DNA of 64,000 nucleotides from Pectobacterium carotovorum (GCF_900129615.1 NZ_FQWI01000002.1:62001-126000), one strand, 5' to 3'; counted from the stretch's first letter, positions 21,460 to 31,553 are shown. The notes: generated by a model not told the origin, from the sequence alone. Numbers and translations: made by a program.

Positions 21460-21484
21460 GTTCTTACTACCAACGTTCTTACTA
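21460..21484. repeat. Direct repeat upstream of arcZ
   Basis: GTTCTTACTA occurs at 21460-21469 and again at 21475-21484, 15 bases apart, directly upstream of the expected arcZ start. It could be part of the promoter or a regulator site. Confidence 0.5.
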
Positions 21485-21653
21485 GTACAATTTACAACAG
21501 CGACTAAAACCTCGCTACTGTACATCTTCATCAAGCAACAAAATAGCAAATGTAGAAATCTTTGTTACAAGAATCATTAAAATGTGTGATGTAGATTAGT
21601 GTTTGTCAATTAAAAAATCAATTAGTTGATGTAATGAAATGAAGGAAAAGATG

Positions 21654-22307
21654 ATGAAACGAGTCGGCATTGTCCTTAGTGGCTGTGGTGTTTATGACGG
21701 TTCCGAGATTCATGAAGCCGTATTGACGTTACTTGCGCTGGATCGCGCGGGCGCACAAGCGGTTTGCTTTGCGCCAGATAAGCCACAATTACAGGTGGTT
21801 AATCACCTCACGGGTGACGTAACTGGTGAGAATCGCAACGTTTTAGCAGAATCAGCACGGATCGCCAGAGGAAAAATCCAGCCGCTTTCTACCGCGAATG
21901 CACAAGACTTAGATGCACTGATTGTGCCGGGTGGTTTTGGCGCTGCGAAAAATTTAAGTGACTTCGCAACGCAAGGAACGGCGTGTCAGATTGATGAAAC
22001 GCTGCAATTGCTCACACAGGAAATTTATAAGCAAAATAAACCAATTGGTTTTATTTGCATCTCACCTGCGCTGCTGCCGACGATTTTGGGTGTACCTGTT
22101 CGCGTAACCATTGGTAACGATATTGATACCGCTGAGGCCGTTGAGGAGATGGGCGGTATCCACGTTGTTTGTCCGGTCGATGATATCGTGGTTGATGAGG
22201 AACATAAAATCGTGACGACACCAGCCTATATGCTGGCTAACTCCATCAGCGAAGCGGCAAAAGGCATTGATAAGCTCGTTGCCCGCGTATTGGATCTCAC
22301 CGAATGA
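21654..22307 (+). CDS. elbB: Isoprenoid biosynthesis glyoxalase ElbB
   Basis: A 217-residue member of the DJ-1/PfpI superfamily; E. coli ElbB (formerly SCRP-27A) has weak glyoxalase activity and was linked to isoprenoid production. The N-terminal [19 protein letters not shown] is diagnostic, and [12 protein letters not shown] is another family landmark. Three ATG codons are possible; 21654 is preferred because AAGGA lies seven bases upstream and it gives the family length. It overlaps mtgA by four bases (ATGA), so the two are coupled. Confidence 0.93.
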   Translation: MKRVGIVLSGCGVYDGSEIHEAVLTLLALDRAGAQAVCFAPDKPQLQVVNHLTGDVTGENRNVLAESARIARGKIQPLSTANAQDLDALIVPGGFGAAKNLSDFATQGTACQIDETLQLLTQEIYKQNKPIGFICISPALLPTILGVPVRVTIGNDIDTAEAVEEMGGIHVVCPVDDIVVDEEHKIVTTPAYMLANSISEAAKGIDKLVARVLDLTE

Positions 22308-23038
22308 GGTGGAACCGAGGGCGTGGAGGCTTACTCACGTGGCTGAAGCGCCTGATTGTTCGGAGTGTGTTGGTCGTCATCGGTGCGTGGCTGGCAGGCA
22401 TTGTGTTGTTTTCCTTCCTGCCCGTACCGTTCTCTGCGGTGATGGTCGACAGGCAGATCAGCGCATGGTTGAAAGGCGAATTCTCCTACGTTGCCCATTC
22501 GGACTGGGTTGCGATGGACGATATTGCACCGGAAATGGCGCTGGCGGTGATAGCGGCGGAAGACCAAAAATTCCCTCAGCACTGGGGCTTCGATCTTGAT
22601 GCGATTGGTCAGGCATTGAAGCACAACGAGCGCAACACGCAGCGGATTCGCGGTGCGTCTACGCTGTCACAGCAGATGGTGAAGAACCTGTTCCTGTGGG
22701 ATGGGCGTAGCTGGGTGCGCAAGGGGCTTGAGGCAGGTATTACCACCGGGGTTGAGCTGGTCTGGACGAAACGGCGGATTCTGACCGTGTATCTGAATAT
22801 CGCCGAATTTGGCCCCGGGATTTTTGGCGTGGAAGCGGCTGCCAGACGTTATTTCAATAAATCGGCCAGCAGGCTGACGGCAAGCGAATCCGCTTTGTTG
22901 GCGGCGGTGCTGCCAAACCCGATTCGCTTTCGTGCAAATGCGCCCTCCGGCTACGTGATTCAACGCCAGCAGTGGATTTTACGCCAGATGCGACAGATGG
23001 GCGGCGACGCATTTTTGCGAGATAACGATCTGTTGTGA
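22304..23038 (+). CDS. mtgA: Monofunctional peptidoglycan glycosyltransferase
   Basis: MtgA polymerises lipid II into glycan strands without transpeptidase activity. The 244-residue protein has one N-terminal membrane helix (about residues 14-38) and the GT51 domain with the catalytic-glutamate motif [14 protein letters not shown]. The later motifs [17 protein letters not shown] and [20 protein letters not shown] are also clear. Translationally coupled to elbB. Confidence 0.96.
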   Translation: MRWNRGRGGLLTWLKRLIVRSVLVVIGAWLAGIVLFSFLPVPFSAVMVDRQISAWLKGEFSYVAHSDWVAMDDIAPEMALAVIAAEDQKFPQHWGFDLDAIGQALKHNERNTQRIRGASTLSQQMVKNLFLWDGRSWVRKGLEAGITTGVELVWTKRRILTVYLNIAEFGPGIFGVEAAARRYFNKSASRLTASESALLAAVLPNPIRFRANAPSGYVIQRQQWILRQMRQMGGDAFLRDNDLL

Positions 23039-23127
23039 GGTAACAATCTGAATTAATTCGCCTTGTTCGTTTAGTATACCGAGGAATTTTCGCGTTAACG
23101 GTCGTGTTTTCGACATTAGGAGAAAGT

Positions 23128-24423
23128 ATGCGGTTACGTTATTGGTCAGGTTTACTGGTTGCATTGTGTTGTGTGGCTTCTGTTGCCCGTGCGGACGCGG
23201 AGCCTAAAGCTTCACCCCCCGATAATCCCTACGCCTTCTTGCAGCAGCCTCCGCTATCCTCGGTAAAACAGCAGTTACAGCAGAAAACGGAAAAGCCGCA
23301 GACGCGAATGGCGTACGAGCAGCTTATTTCGGAAGCCGATCGCGCACTGAAAAGTGATAACCCTAGCGTGACGGAAAAGAAATCCACGCCACCCAGTGGT
23401 TCAAAGCATGATTATTTGAGCCTCAGCGCCTACTGGTGGCCCGATCCCGACAAAGCTGATGGTTTGCCTTGGATTCGTCGTGATGGGCAGGTAAACCCTG
23501 CCAGCAAGGATGAAGAGACTGACGGTGTTCGGCTGGCGAAATTTACCGCCCAAACGCAGGCGTTGACGCTGGCGTGGTATTTCTCTGGCAAACAGGCTTA
23601 TGCCGATAAAGCCATGTCGATGATCCGTACCTGGTTTATCGACCCCGCTACGCGTATGAACCCTAATCTCGACTTTGCGCAGGGTGTGCCGGGCATCGCG
23701 CCGGGCAGGGGCTCAGGCGTGCTGGACGGGCGCTATTTTTCCACCCGCATTGTCGATTCGCTGATTATGCTGCGTCAGGCTCCGGGCTGGACGACGCAGG
23801 ATGAACAGCAGATGCAGAAATGGATGAGCGATTATCTGCACTGGCTGCAAACCAGCAAACTGGGGAAAAAAGAGGCAACGGCCCAGAATAACCACGGTAG
23901 CTGGTATACCGTACAGGTTGCGGGGATCGCCTGGTATCTGGGGGAAATCGACGTAGTGAAGTCCATGGCGCAATTGCAGCGGGAGAAATTGGATCACCAA
24001 CTGCAACCAGATGGCGCTCAGCCGGAAGAGCTGGCGCGTACCCGTTCTTTCCATTACAGCTACTTCAACCTTCAGGCGATAACGGATATGGCGATGCTGG
24101 CTTCCCGCGTCGGGGAGAATATCTGGCAGTACCAAACGCCGACGGGAAGCAGTGTGATAAAGGCGCTGGATTTTATGGCACCGTATCTGGATGAAAATAA
24201 AGCGTGGCCGCGCAAGACGATGGACAGGCAAAGCAGCCGCCTTATCCCGCTGCTATTACAGGCAGAACGTGGCTTGAAAACGCCGCGTTATCAGGCGCAA
24301 ATCAAGCAGGCGGGCTTTGCGGAATTGCTTACCGGTGAGGCTGGCGTGCGTGATAAAGAACCGAGTCATATCAGCGTTGAAACCCGCCGTGCGCTCTGGC
24401 TGCTTAATTCTGTTACGCCATAA
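23128..24423 (+). CDS. Secreted alginate lyase-family protein
   Basis: A 431-residue exported protein with a clear signal peptide (hydrophobic core to about residue 22, cleavage near ARADA). It carries an alginate-lyase (AlgL-like) toroid domain. NNHGSW, about residue 260, corresponds to the catalytic Asn-His pair of the family, and YWWPDP near residue 108 is another family mark. It would act in the periplasm or outside on an acidic polysaccharide; the true substrate may not be alginate. The ATG at 23128 follows AGGAGAAAGT; the frame extends eight codons upstream without support. It has no polysaccharide genes nearby and lies between mtgA and dolP as a single inserted gene. Confidence 0.75.
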   Translation: MRLRYWSGLLVALCCVASVARADAEPKASPPDNPYAFLQQPPLSSVKQQLQQKTEKPQTRMAYEQLISEADRALKSDNPSVTEKKSTPPSGSKHDYLSLSAYWWPDPDKADGLPWIRRDGQVNPASKDEETDGVRLAKFTAQTQALTLAWYFSGKQAYADKAMSMIRTWFIDPATRMNPNLDFAQGVPGIAPGRGSGVLDGRYFSTRIVDSLIMLRQAPGWTTQDEQQMQKWMSDYLHWLQTSKLGKKEATAQNNHGSWYTVQVAGIAWYLGEIDVVKSMAQLQREKLDHQLQPDGAQPEELARTRSFHYSYFNLQAITDMAMLASRVGENIWQYQTPTGSSVIKALDFMAPYLDENKAWPRKTMDRQSSRLIPLLLQAERGLKTPRYQAQIKQAGFAELLTGEAGVRDKEPSHISVETRRALWLLNSVTP

Positions 24424-24491
24424 TTTTCTTGAGCCCCGGTCTCATCGGGCAAAGATATACGTCCCTGAACTGGGATAAAAAGCGCAGAGAT

Positions 24492-24530
24492 AAAAAAACC
24501 GCTGATGTCGTCATCAGCGGTTTTTTGTTT
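24492..24530. terminator. Bidirectional terminator between alginate lyase-like gene and dolP
   Basis: CCGCTGATG (24499-24507) pairs with CATCAGCGG (24512-24520), extended by A and T runs on both sides, so it works for both convergent genes. Confidence 0.9.
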
Positions 24531-24548
24531 TTTAAAGAAAAAAGCGCG

Positions 24549-25121
24549 TTATTGCAGGTAGGTGAAGGCCGTCGTTACATGCTTCACGCCGCCAACTTTA
24601 CTGGCGATTTCTGCGGCGGAGGTGCCTTCACGCTGTGTCACCAGACCTAACAGGAAGACTTCGCCGTTTTCCGTTGTGACTTTGACGTTAGAGGATTTAA
24701 CTGTGTCGCTCGCCAGGATCTGTGAGCGCACTTTGGTGGTGATCCAGGTATCCATGGAGGCGGTTCCCATTGAAACCGGCGTACCTTGGCGTATTTCGTT
24801 GTAGACTTCGGCTGCGCCTTCCACGCCGAGGGCGATTTGCTTAGCCCGGCTTGCCATTTCTGTGCTCGGTGCTTGCCCTGTTAACAATACTTTCCCCTGA
24901 TAAGCTGTTGCAACGATACGGGCCTCTTTTTTCAGTTGCTCGTCTTTGCTGATTGCATTCGTCACGCGGACTTCCAGTGTGCCATCGTCAACCTGCGTGC
25001 CTACGGTACGCGGGTCCGTGGCCGTTTTGGTTGCCACAGCACTGCCAACAGCAACAACCCCGACACAGCCTTGTAGCAGCAGGGCGATAGACAGCACGGC
25101 AAATGCAGAACTTATCCTCAT
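24549..25121 (-). CDS. dolP: Outer membrane lipoprotein DolP (dual BON domains)
   Basis: DolP (formerly YraP) is an outer-membrane lipoprotein found at the division site that supports envelope integrity and BamA function. The 190-residue precursor has a lipobox (LLLQGC) at its signal peptide end. Two BON domains follow; landmarks are GTQVDDGTLEVRV and TTKVRSQILASDTVKSSNVKV. The ATG at 25121 is chosen because AAGGAG lies six bases upstream. It follows diaA after 11 bases, so its ribosome site overlaps the diaA 3' end. Confidence 0.95.
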   Translation of the reverse strand: MRISSAFAVLSIALLLQGCVGVVAVGSAVATKTATDPRTVGTQVDDGTLEVRVTNAISKDEQLKKEARIVATAYQGKVLLTGQAPSTEMASRAKQIALGVEGAAEVYNEIRQGTPVSMGTASMDTWITTKVRSQILASDTVKSSNVKVTTENGEVFLLGLVTQREGTSAAEIASKVGGVKHVTTAFTYLQ

Positions 25122-25132
25122 GTAGTGCTCCT

Positions 25133-25723
25133 TCAATCGTTCTGGTGTGGAAAAAGTGTGTTATCAATTAAATCGCACAGGCAATTTACTGTCAGCATGT
25201 GCATTTCCTGAATACGAGCGCTGCGGTGTGACGGAATGCGAATTTCCACATCCTGAGGCCCGAGCAGCCCGGCCAGTTCTCCGCCATCGTAGCCGGTCAG
25301 AGCGACAATCGTCATGTCGCGGGTAACAGCAGACTCTACGGCTTTAACAATATCGCGACTGTTACCACGGGTTGAAATTGCCAGTAGTACGTCGCCAGCC
25401 TGACCTAACGCTCTGACTTGTTTGGCATAGACCTCTTCATGCAAACGGTCATTGGCTATCGCAGTTAAGACCACATTATCCGCATTAAGTGCGATAGCCG
25501 GTAAGCTTGGGCGCTCTGCTTCAAAGCGGTTAATCATGCTGGCGGCAAAATGCTGTGAATTGGCTGCCGATGTTCCGTTACCACAGCACAGAATTTTGTT
25601 GCCGTTTAGCAGAGACTGCACCATCGCAATCGCGCCGCGGGAAATGGCGTCTGGCAAGGCTTCTGCCGCTGCAATCTGCGTTTGAATACTCTCGGTAAAA
25701 CAAACTTTTATTCTATCCAGCAC
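25133..25723 (-). CDS. diaA: DnaA initiator-associating protein DiaA
   Basis: DiaA is a SIS-domain tetramer that binds DnaA and promotes timely replication initiation. The 196-residue product starts at a GTG codon at 25723, which reproduces the E. coli length exactly. It contains [19 protein letters not shown] and SIS-type loops such as [13 protein letters not shown]. Next genes in the transcript are dolP downstream and, behind an ERIC element, yraN upstream. Confidence 0.96.
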   Translation of the reverse strand: MLDRIKVCFTESIQTQIAAAEALPDAISRGAIAMVQSLLNGNKILCCGNGTSAANSQHFAASMINRFEAERPSLPAIALNADNVVLTAIANDRLHEEVYAKQVRALGQAGDVLLAISTRGNSRDIVKAVESAVTRDMTIVALTGYDGGELAGLLGPQDVEIRIPSHRSARIQEMHMLTVNCLCDLIDNTLFPHQND

Positions 25724-25779
25724 GTTGAATTAACCTACGTAAATTGAAGTCCATCAAGGATGGGCTATCCCAGAGTGGG

Positions 25780-25904
25780 ATACCCGTCATACTTCGAGTT
25801 GCATGTGCGTTGGCTACGTTTAGTCACCCGAATCACTTACCTGAGTAAGTTCATCGGGATTCCTTCTCTTGCCGCCTGCCTGAAACTTGAATTATTTAGG
25901 GTAT
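25780..25904. repeat. ERIC element, copy 1
   Basis: A 125-bp ERIC (IRU) element runs from ATACCCGTCATACTTC to GAATTATTTAGGGTAT, with the central palindrome around TCACTTACCTGAGTAAGTTC. It lies between yraN and diaA. Two further copies are in the window at 31345 and 57059. Confidence 0.9.
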
Positions 25905-25911
25905 AAAAATG

Positions 25912-26331
25912 TTATCCCTGTGCGGTGAAGGCGTTAGGGAGCCAGTCGAACTGTTCGCCCGTAATTGCCAGCACGTCAAAACGGCAATCCACTGTGTCAA
26001 AGCTGGCACCTCGCTGCGCCAACCACACGGCGGCGGCGTGCAACAACCGCTGCTGTTTGCGTCGGGTGACGCTGGCTGCTGCATCGCCAAAATGGGCGTT
26101 GCGCCGATAGCGCACTTCAACAAACACCCAAATATGGCGATCGCGCATGATCAAATCCAGTTCACCGCCGCGTAGCGTAACATTCGCCGCGGTGAAGGTC
26201 AGGCCCGCGCGTTCAAGATAACGCCGGGCTTGTTGTTCGTAAACTGCGCCAGCCGCTCGCTGATTCAGAGAACGGGCACCAGTTGGCCCTGACGATATTG
26301 CTGCCAGGTTAGCTGTCGATTGATGGTGCAA
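25912..26331 (-). CDS. yraN: UPF0102 nuclease-like protein YraN
   Basis: A 139-residue protein of the UPF0102 family with a restriction-endonuclease-like core: the [11 protein letters not shown] and VFVEVRYRR stretches (about residues 54-78) form the D-(E/Q)xK-like arrangement. Its function is not established; Holliday-junction resolvase similarity is often noted. The start at 26331 overlaps the lpoA 3' end by 67 bases; a shorter start is possible. It belongs to the lpoA-yraN-diaA-dolP group that is conserved in enterobacteria. Confidence 0.9.
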   Translation of the reverse strand: MHHQSTANLAAISSGPTGARSLNQRAAGAVYEQQARRYLERAGLTFTAANVTLRGGELDLIMRDRHIWVFVEVRYRRNAHFGDAAASVTRRKQQRLLHAAAVWLAQRGASFDTVDCRFDVLAITGEQFDWLPNAFTAQG

Positions 26332-28283
26332 TCCGGCCCTGAACTCAGCATTCCTGTTGCCCCAGGAATTTGGTGTCCTGGAATCTGGCGCATTTCACCG
26401 AAGTGGCTGGCGAGCGTCCAGGCATCCATCCCCATCGCATACAGGCGGACTAACGAGTAATCGTTTTTAAACTGGCTGCTGACCTGCTGCATCAACGCCG
26501 GGTTAGCGCCGGCTAACAGCGGAATATCGCTGAACTGCAACCCTTCCATTTCGAGACGGAAGTCAGGGCCTAAGCCTGCCTGGAAGCTACGTGAGCTGGC
26601 GTAGAGCGCCGGACGTGCGCGTGACGTGGTGCGCATATCAATCATCGGCTTAATCAGCGCCAATTCATCTGGCGTTGCGATGATATAGACCGCATCGATA
26701 TTACCGCTGACGGATGAAGTGGACGTAGGCTGAACCTGAGAGGGGATGGTTAAGCCGCCGATAGTGGTGCCCGACGGTGCCTGCTGCTGCGACACGTTAA
26801 CGGGTTGACCGCTCAGGCTTAAGCCCGCGCCACTATTGATGGCCTGCTTTAATTCCGCCGTGTTGCCAAAGCGCTGTTGCAGCGAGCTGGTGCCGCTTTG
26901 CTGGTTCCAGGCCTGCGCGAAGGCGTTGATGATACGGTCGCCCAGCGCACCGCGAGGGGCTAAGACCAGCGGCTGCTGTTTACCCTGCTGATGGATAAAT
27001 TTTGCCGCGTCTCGGGCTTCATCCTCTGGAGAGAGGGCGAAATAGCAGATGTTAGGGCTATTTTCGACGTGTTCCGGCTGGTTCAACGCCAAAATATTCA
27101 GCGGTGACTGACTGTTCGCCAACTGATCCACTTCATTTTTCAGCAACGGACCGATGACCAGCGATGCACCATCCTGTTGTGCCTGCGTGAGAATATTCGC
27201 CAGCGGCTGTGAAGAGGTATCATACACTTTGACCGGGAGTGAGCTGGACAGCCCAGCGCTGGTCGCCTGTGCTTCCGGTGCAGGCGTCGGGGAGGCTACC
27301 GCCTGATCGCTGTACGGTGCGGGCGATTGGGAACTCTGACCCTCTGACGGTGGGGTAACCTGTTCGGCTTGCGTGGCATCCGCTGACGGTGCGACAGGGG
27401 CAGAGACGGCTGCGGTGGCTATCTGGCCGTTCTTTGCTGCGTTAAAGCCTTGTTGGATGGCATTGGCGAAAACCTGCGCCTGACCATTTAGTGGCAACAG
27501 CAATGCGATGCTGTTCACCGATGACTGCTGATAGTTAATGACCTGATTCAACTGCGTAGGCAGCGTTTTTGCAGCAGGATGGTGCGGATAGCGGGTTTGC
27601 CAGTCCTGAATCGCGCTTTTTAACTGATCGGGAGAAGTACGGTTATCCTGATAGTTATTGAGCAAATCGACCCAGCCTTGCAGCACATTTTCATTCGCAT
27701 TAATCAGCAGCGAGTTCGACTCCTGCGGTGACATTTGCGTCAATGCCAACCAGGTCTGATCGAGGTTCATCTGATGCTCGTCACCTTTCAGCAGCGGCTC
27801 TTGAGCGATATAGGCCCGAAGCAGCTCAATGGAAGGACGACCTTGTGCTGTTTTGATTTGCGTCTGGTAGTAACGCTGTTTCTGCTGATCGGAAAGTGCG
27901 CCCACATCAAGCTGGCTCAGTGCCGCTTTGGCCGCATCCATATTGTTTTGGGCGACGGACAGTTCCGCACTGAGTAACTGCTGTTCTTGCTTTTGCGCTG
28001 CGCTCAATTTTTCTGGCAGCGCATTGAACTGCTGGCTCGCCTGAGGGGCTTTCCCTTCCTGTAGCAGGGAACGAATAGCAAGTAATTGCCAGTCAGCCTT
28101 GTTATTATCGCTGCTTTGCTGCATCTGCTGCAGATAATAATCGGATGATGCGTCAGCTTTGCCCTGAACCTCGGGTGGCGGGCTCTGCGGTGCATGGCTT
28201 GGACAGCCTGCGAGAAACAGTGCCGCTAACAAAACAGGGATAACACGCCCTGCCTGGGTACGGACGAAATGAAAGGGAAGCAT
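26265..28283 (-). CDS. lpoA: Penicillin-binding protein activator LpoA
   Basis: LpoA is an outer-membrane lipoprotein that reaches through the periplasm to activate PBP1a. The 672-residue precursor has a lipobox (LFLAGC) near residue 27 and an N-terminal TPR-like helical domain (about 40-250). A low-complexity Ser/Ala/Pro/Gln linker (about 285-340) and a type-1 periplasmic-binding-like C-terminal domain follow. It diverges from rsmI with only 61 bases between the starts, as in E. coli. Confidence 0.95.
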   Translation of the reverse strand: MLPFHFVRTQAGRVIPVLLAALFLAGCPSHAPQSPPPEVQGKADASSDYYLQQMQQSSDNNKADWQLLAIRSLLQEGKAPQASQQFNALPEKLSAAQKQEQQLLSAELSVAQNNMDAAKAALSQLDVGALSDQQKQRYYQTQIKTAQGRPSIELLRAYIAQEPLLKGDEHQMNLDQTWLALTQMSPQESNSLLINANENVLQGWVDLLNNYQDNRTSPDQLKSAIQDWQTRYPHHPAAKTLPTQLNQVINYQQSSVNSIALLLPLNGQAQVFANAIQQGFNAAKNGQIATAAVSAPVAPSADATQAEQVTPPSEGQSSQSPAPYSDQAVASPTPAPEAQATSAGLSSSLPVKVYDTSSQPLANILTQAQQDGASLVIGPLLKNEVDQLANSQSPLNILALNQPEHVENSPNICYFALSPEDEARDAAKFIHQQGKQQPLVLAPRGALGDRIINAFAQAWNQQSGTSSLQQRFGNTAELKQAINSGAGLSLSGQPVNVSQQQAPSGTTIGGLTIPSQVQPTSTSSVSGNIDAVYIIATPDELALIKPMIDMRTTSRARPALYASSRSFQAGLGPDFRLEMEGLQFSDIPLLAGANPALMQQVSSQFKNDYSLVRLYAMGMDAWTLASHFGEMRQIPGHQIPGATGMLSSGPDCTINRQLTWQQYRQGQLVPVL

Positions 28284-28344
28284 ACTGTATCCAGTGATTT
28301 TTTTTAAAGATGCTCAATATTAAATCGGCAACCCGGATGAAACA

Positions 28345-29232
28345 ATGAATCAAGACCAACAAGCAGACATTTCTGCATCTACCCTCTACATTGTCCCCAC
28401 GCCAATCGGCAATCTGGGCGACATCACGCAGCGTGCGCTGGCGGTATTGGCGAGCGTTGATCTGATCGCCGCAGAGGATACCCGCCATACCGGTCTGCTG
28501 TTACAACATTTTGCGATTAATGCGCGACTGTTCGCATTACACGATCACAACGAACAACAAAAAGCGGATGTGTTGCTGGCTAAATTGCAGTCAGGACAAA
28601 GCATCGCGCTGGTTTCTGATGCGGGCACGCCGCTGATTAACGACCCCGGCTACCATTTGGTTCGACGCTGCCGTGAAGCAGGCGTTCGCGTGGTGCCGCT
28701 GCCGGGCGCGTGCGCGGCGATCACTGCGCTCTCCGCGTCCGGTTTGGCGTCTGACCGTTTTTGCTATGAAGGTTTTCTGCCCGCCAAAACGAAAGGGCGT
28801 AAAGATAAGCTGCGTGAGCTCGGAGAAGAAACCCGCACCCTGATTTTCTATGAATCCACACATCGTCTTTTGGACAGCCTGCAGGATATCAGCGAAGTAC
28901 TGGGAGCCGAGCGCTACGTGGTGTTAGCCCGCGAAATCACTAAAACTTGGGAATCTATTCACGGCGCGCCCGTGGGCGAACTGCTGGCCTGGGTGAAAGA
29001 AGATGAGAATCGCCGCAAAGGGGAAATGGTGCTGATTGTGGAAGGGCATCAGGTTGATGACAGCGCGCTGTCGGCAGAAGCGTTGCGCACGCTGACGTTA
29101 TTGCGTGCCGAGCTGCCGCTGAAGAAAGCGGCCGCGCTGGCGGCTGAAATTCACGGCGTGAAGAAAAACGCGCTTTACCGCTACGGGCTGGAGCAGGAAG
29201 GCGATAGTGGTGAATCGGGGGATGACAAGTAG
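28345..29232 (+). CDS. rsmI: 16S rRNA (cytidine-2'-O)-methyltransferase RsmI
   Basis: RsmI methylates the 2'-OH of C1402 of 16S rRNA, in the decoding centre, using S-adenosylmethionine. The 295-residue protein starts with [21 protein letters not shown] and has [18 protein letters not shown] and [17 protein letters not shown], family signatures of the tetrapyrrole-methylase fold. The rnpB promoter lies over its last codons, so the genes are packed tightly. Confidence 0.97.
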   Translation: MNQDQQADISASTLYIVPTPIGNLGDITQRALAVLASVDLIAAEDTRHTGLLLQHFAINARLFALHDHNEQQKADVLLAKLQSGQSIALVSDAGTPLINDPGYHLVRRCREAGVRVVPLPGACAAITALSASGLASDRFCYEGFLPAKTKGRKDKLRELGEETRTLIFYESTHRLLDSLQDISEVLGAERYVVLAREITKTWESIHGAPVGELLAWVKEDENRRKGEMVLIVEGHQVDDSALSAEALRTLTLLRAELPLKKAAALAAEIHGVKKNALYRYGLEQEGDSGESGDDK

Positions 29233-29250
29233 GGCAATTTACCCTATTAT
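29222..29250 (+). promoter_or_regulatory. rnpB promoter
   Basis: ATGACA at 29222-29227 and TATTAT at 29245-29250 are 17 bases apart, and the expected RNA start at 29258 follows with a G/C-rich discriminator. The -35 box lies inside the last codons of rsmI. Confidence 0.8.
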
Positions 29251-29257
29251 CCGCGCC

Positions 29258-29635
<378 letters not shown>

Positions 29636-29642
29636 CATCATG

Positions 29643-29669
29643 AAACCCCGCTTCGGCGGGGTTTTGCTT
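29643..29669 (+). terminator. rnpB terminator
   Basis: AAACCCCGC (29643-29651) pairs with GCGGGGTTT (29656-29664) around a stable TTCG loop and is followed by a T-rich run. Confidence 0.92.
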
Positions 29670-29683
29670 TTTATGAAAGAAAG

Positions 29684-29697
29684 CGGCTTAACGGTCA
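29684..29697 (+). repeat. Partial duplicate of the rnpB 3' end
   Basis: CGGCTTAACGGTCA at 29684-29697 repeats bases 29614-29627 inside the rnpB 3' end, exactly 70 bases apart, with the terminator between. Confidence 0.7.
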
Positions 29698-29722
29698 GTG
29701 TAAAACGACGCTTAGGAAATAC

Positions 29723-29753
29723 TATAATGAGTGCTTTTAAAAGTGCTATTATT
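29723..29753 (+). promoter_or_regulatory. Promoter and operator-like region of the toxin-antitoxin pair
   Basis: A perfect TATAAT lies at 29723-29728. Directly behind it is AGTGCTTTTAAAAGTGCT, with a palindromic TTTTAAAA centre and AGTGCT on both sides. This is the place where an antitoxin would bind for autoregulation. Confidence 0.5.
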
Positions 29754-29800
29754 AGTATGTTTAAGTCACCTTTGACTAACCGAATTGAGTGAATGAAATT

Positions 29801-30055
29801 ATGGCTTTCAACATCCTGACTAACACAGCCGCCAGTATTACTGAGTTGAAACGTGACCCGATGGGGACGGTACGGGCTGCTGAAGGTGAAACTATCGCTA
29901 TACTGAACCGGAATGAGCCGGCGTTCTACTGTGTGCCTCCTGCCGTATTCGCTTATTTAATGGAACTGGCTGAAGATGCCGAACTGGGGCGTACCGTTGA
30001 TGACCGGATGTCAGAACTAGCTGACGCGGAAGAGATTTCGCCCGATGACCTATAA
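29801..30055 (+). CDS. Antitoxin of a type II pair (YefM/StbD-like)
   Basis: An 84-residue acidic antitoxin. Its N-terminal part (NILTNTAASITELKRDPM) has the Phd/YefM/StbD fold that binds DNA, and its acidic C-terminal tail should wrap the toxin. The ATG at 29801 starts the conserved part; a GTG four codons upstream is in frame but less likely. It overlaps the toxin gene by 11 bases, typical for type II modules. It lies directly behind rnpB, a position that suggests arrival by transfer. Confidence 0.85.
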   Translation: MAFNILTNTAASITELKRDPMGTVRAAEGETIAILNRNEPAFYCVPPAVFAYLMELAEDAELGRTVDDRMSELADAEEISPDDL

Positions 30056-30332
30056 GTTAAAATTTGTGCCTTCTGCATTGAAGGAATGGAAAAAATTAGG
30101 GCACCCTGTCCGGGAGCAGTTCAAGAAAAAGCTGGTTGAGCGTTTGGAAAATCCTCATGTTCCTTCAGCCCAACTTCATGGCCGTAAAGACCAGTATAAA
30201 ATTAAACTGAAGTCCGCTGGCTACAGGCTGGTGTATTTGGTCCAGGATGAGACCATTACTGTGATGGTTATGGGCGTTGGAAAGCGCGAAGGTAGCCAGA
30301 TTTATTCTGATACGAAAGGTCGTTCTGCTTAA
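30045..30332 (+). CDS. Toxin of a type II pair (RelE/StbE-like)
   Basis: A 95-residue basic protein with the RelE/ParE fold: MTYKLKFVPSALKEWKKL at the start, LHGRKDQYKIKLKSAGYRLVY in the middle (arginine and tyrosine positions expected in RelE-like mRNA interferases) and VMVMGVGKRE near the end. RelE-type toxins cut mRNA on the ribosome. Gene overlap with the antitoxin suggests coupled translation. Both reading frames look intact. Confidence 0.87.
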   Translation: MTYKLKFVPSALKEWKKLGHPVREQFKKKLVERLENPHVPSAQLHGRKDQYKIKLKSAGYRLVYLVQDETITVMVMGVGKREGSQIYSDTKGRSA

Positions 30333-30508
30333 TCTGGTCTTTTATGAGTCCAACCCCTTGTCGATATCTTTTCTTGCCGCATTATACCTTTCAAATTAAT
30401 TGATGTTCTCCATCACATAACTCTGACTTTTTCTGTGTCATAAAGCGCGTAAAGTAAGGCCATCGCGTGCGGCTGCACGCTCGCTGACATCTTTCAGAGG
30501 ATATGACT
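30333..30508. other. Gap between toxin gene and ygiD
   Basis: No gene is seen. The AGAGG at 30496-30500 decides the ygiD start. No T-run terminator for the toxin-antitoxin pair is apparent. Confidence 0.4.
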
Positions 30509-31294
30509 ATGAACAACACTTCCCGGATGCCTGCACTGTTCCTCGGCCACGGTAGCCCGATGAACGTGTTGGAGAGCAATGTGTATACTCAGGCATGGCA
30601 AACGCTGGGTGAGACGCTGCCGCGTCCAAAGGCGATTATCGCGGTTTCCGCCCACTGGTATACCCGTGGTACGGCCGTGACGGCGATGGAAAACCCGCGC
30701 ACCATCCATGATTTTGGCGGCTTCCCGCAGGCGCTGTTTGATACCCAGTATCCGGCACCCGGTTCGCCTGAGTTGGCGGCGAGAATCCAGCAGGTGCTGG
30801 CGCCGTATCCCGTTACCGCCGATCAAAGCCAATGGGGGTTTGATCACGGCTCTTGGGGCGTGCTGATCAAGATGTATCCCGATGCGGATATTCCCGTTGT
30901 GCAACTGAGCGTGGACGGTACGCAGCCTGCTGCGTATCACTATGAATTAGGGCGCAAGCTGGCGGCACTGCGTGATGAAGGCTTCATGATTGTGGCCAGT
31001 GGCAACGTCGTGCATAACCTGCGGATGGTGAAATGGGACGGTGATGCAGAGCCGTATCCGTGGGCCGTCTCGTTCAATCAATTTGTGCGTGATAACCTGA
31101 CTTATCAGGGCGACGACCATCCGCTGGTTAATTTTATGCAGCATGACGGTGCCGCATTATCCAACCCGACGCCCGATCACTATTTCCCGCTGCTTTATGT
31201 GCTGGGAGGTTGGGACGGCAAAGAGGCAATCAGTATTCCGGTCGATGGGCTTGAAATGGGATCGCTGAGTATGCTGTCGGTGCAGGTGGGGTAA
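30509..31294 (+). CDS. ygiD: 4,5-DOPA extradiol dioxygenase family protein YgiD
   Basis: A 261-residue protein of the LigB/extradiol dioxygenase superfamily. Zinc or metal ligands are expected in GHGSPMN, SAHWYTRGT and GFDHGSWGVL. E. coli YgiD opens the ring of L-DOPA in vitro; its physiological substrate is not known. The ATG at 30509 has AGAGG eight bases upstream; the ATG at 30503 would be too close. The gene runs opposite to ygiCB, separated by a terminator and an ERIC element. Confidence 0.92.
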   Translation: MNNTSRMPALFLGHGSPMNVLESNVYTQAWQTLGETLPRPKAIIAVSAHWYTRGTAVTAMENPRTIHDFGGFPQALFDTQYPAPGSPELAARIQQVLAPYPVTADQSQWGFDHGSWGVLIKMYPDADIPVVQLSVDGTQPAAYHYELGRKLAALRDEGFMIVASGNVVHNLRMVKWDGDAEPYPWAVSFNQFVRDNLTYQGDDHPLVNFMQHDGAALSNPTPDHYFPLLYVLGGWDGKEAISIPVDGLEMGSLSMLSVQVG

Positions 31295-31318
31295 TCCGCT
31301 TTTGCGGCAGAAATGAGT

Positions 31319-31342
31319 AAGGCACGGTTCTCACCGTGCCTT
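31319..31342 (+). terminator. ygiD terminator
   Basis: AAGGCACGGT (31319-31328) pairs with ACCGTGCCTT (31333-31342). The T run is short, so the strength is uncertain. Confidence 0.7.
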
Positions 31343-31344
31343 AT

Positions 31345-31543
31345 ATACTCGTCATACTTCAAGCTGCATGTATGTTGGCTGCGCTTAAATACTCGGCCCG
31401 TCGTGGGCCTCGCCCTAAAGGGCCGCTGCTGGCAGCGTTCAAATCTGCTCCCGGCAGATTTGTCACCCGAATCACTTACCTGAGTAAGCTCATCGGGATG
31501 TCTTCTCTTGCCGCCGCCATGCAACTCGAATTATTTAGAGTAT
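31345..31543. repeat. ERIC element, copy 2, with an internal insertion
   Basis: The ends match the other two ERIC copies. Here about 75 extra bases (31387-31461) stand between the left arm and the central TCACTTACCTGAGTAAGC palindrome. The insertion consists of four consecutive hairpins. It lies between ygiD and ygiC. Confidence 0.88.
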
Positions 31544-31553
31544 ATTCTGATGC

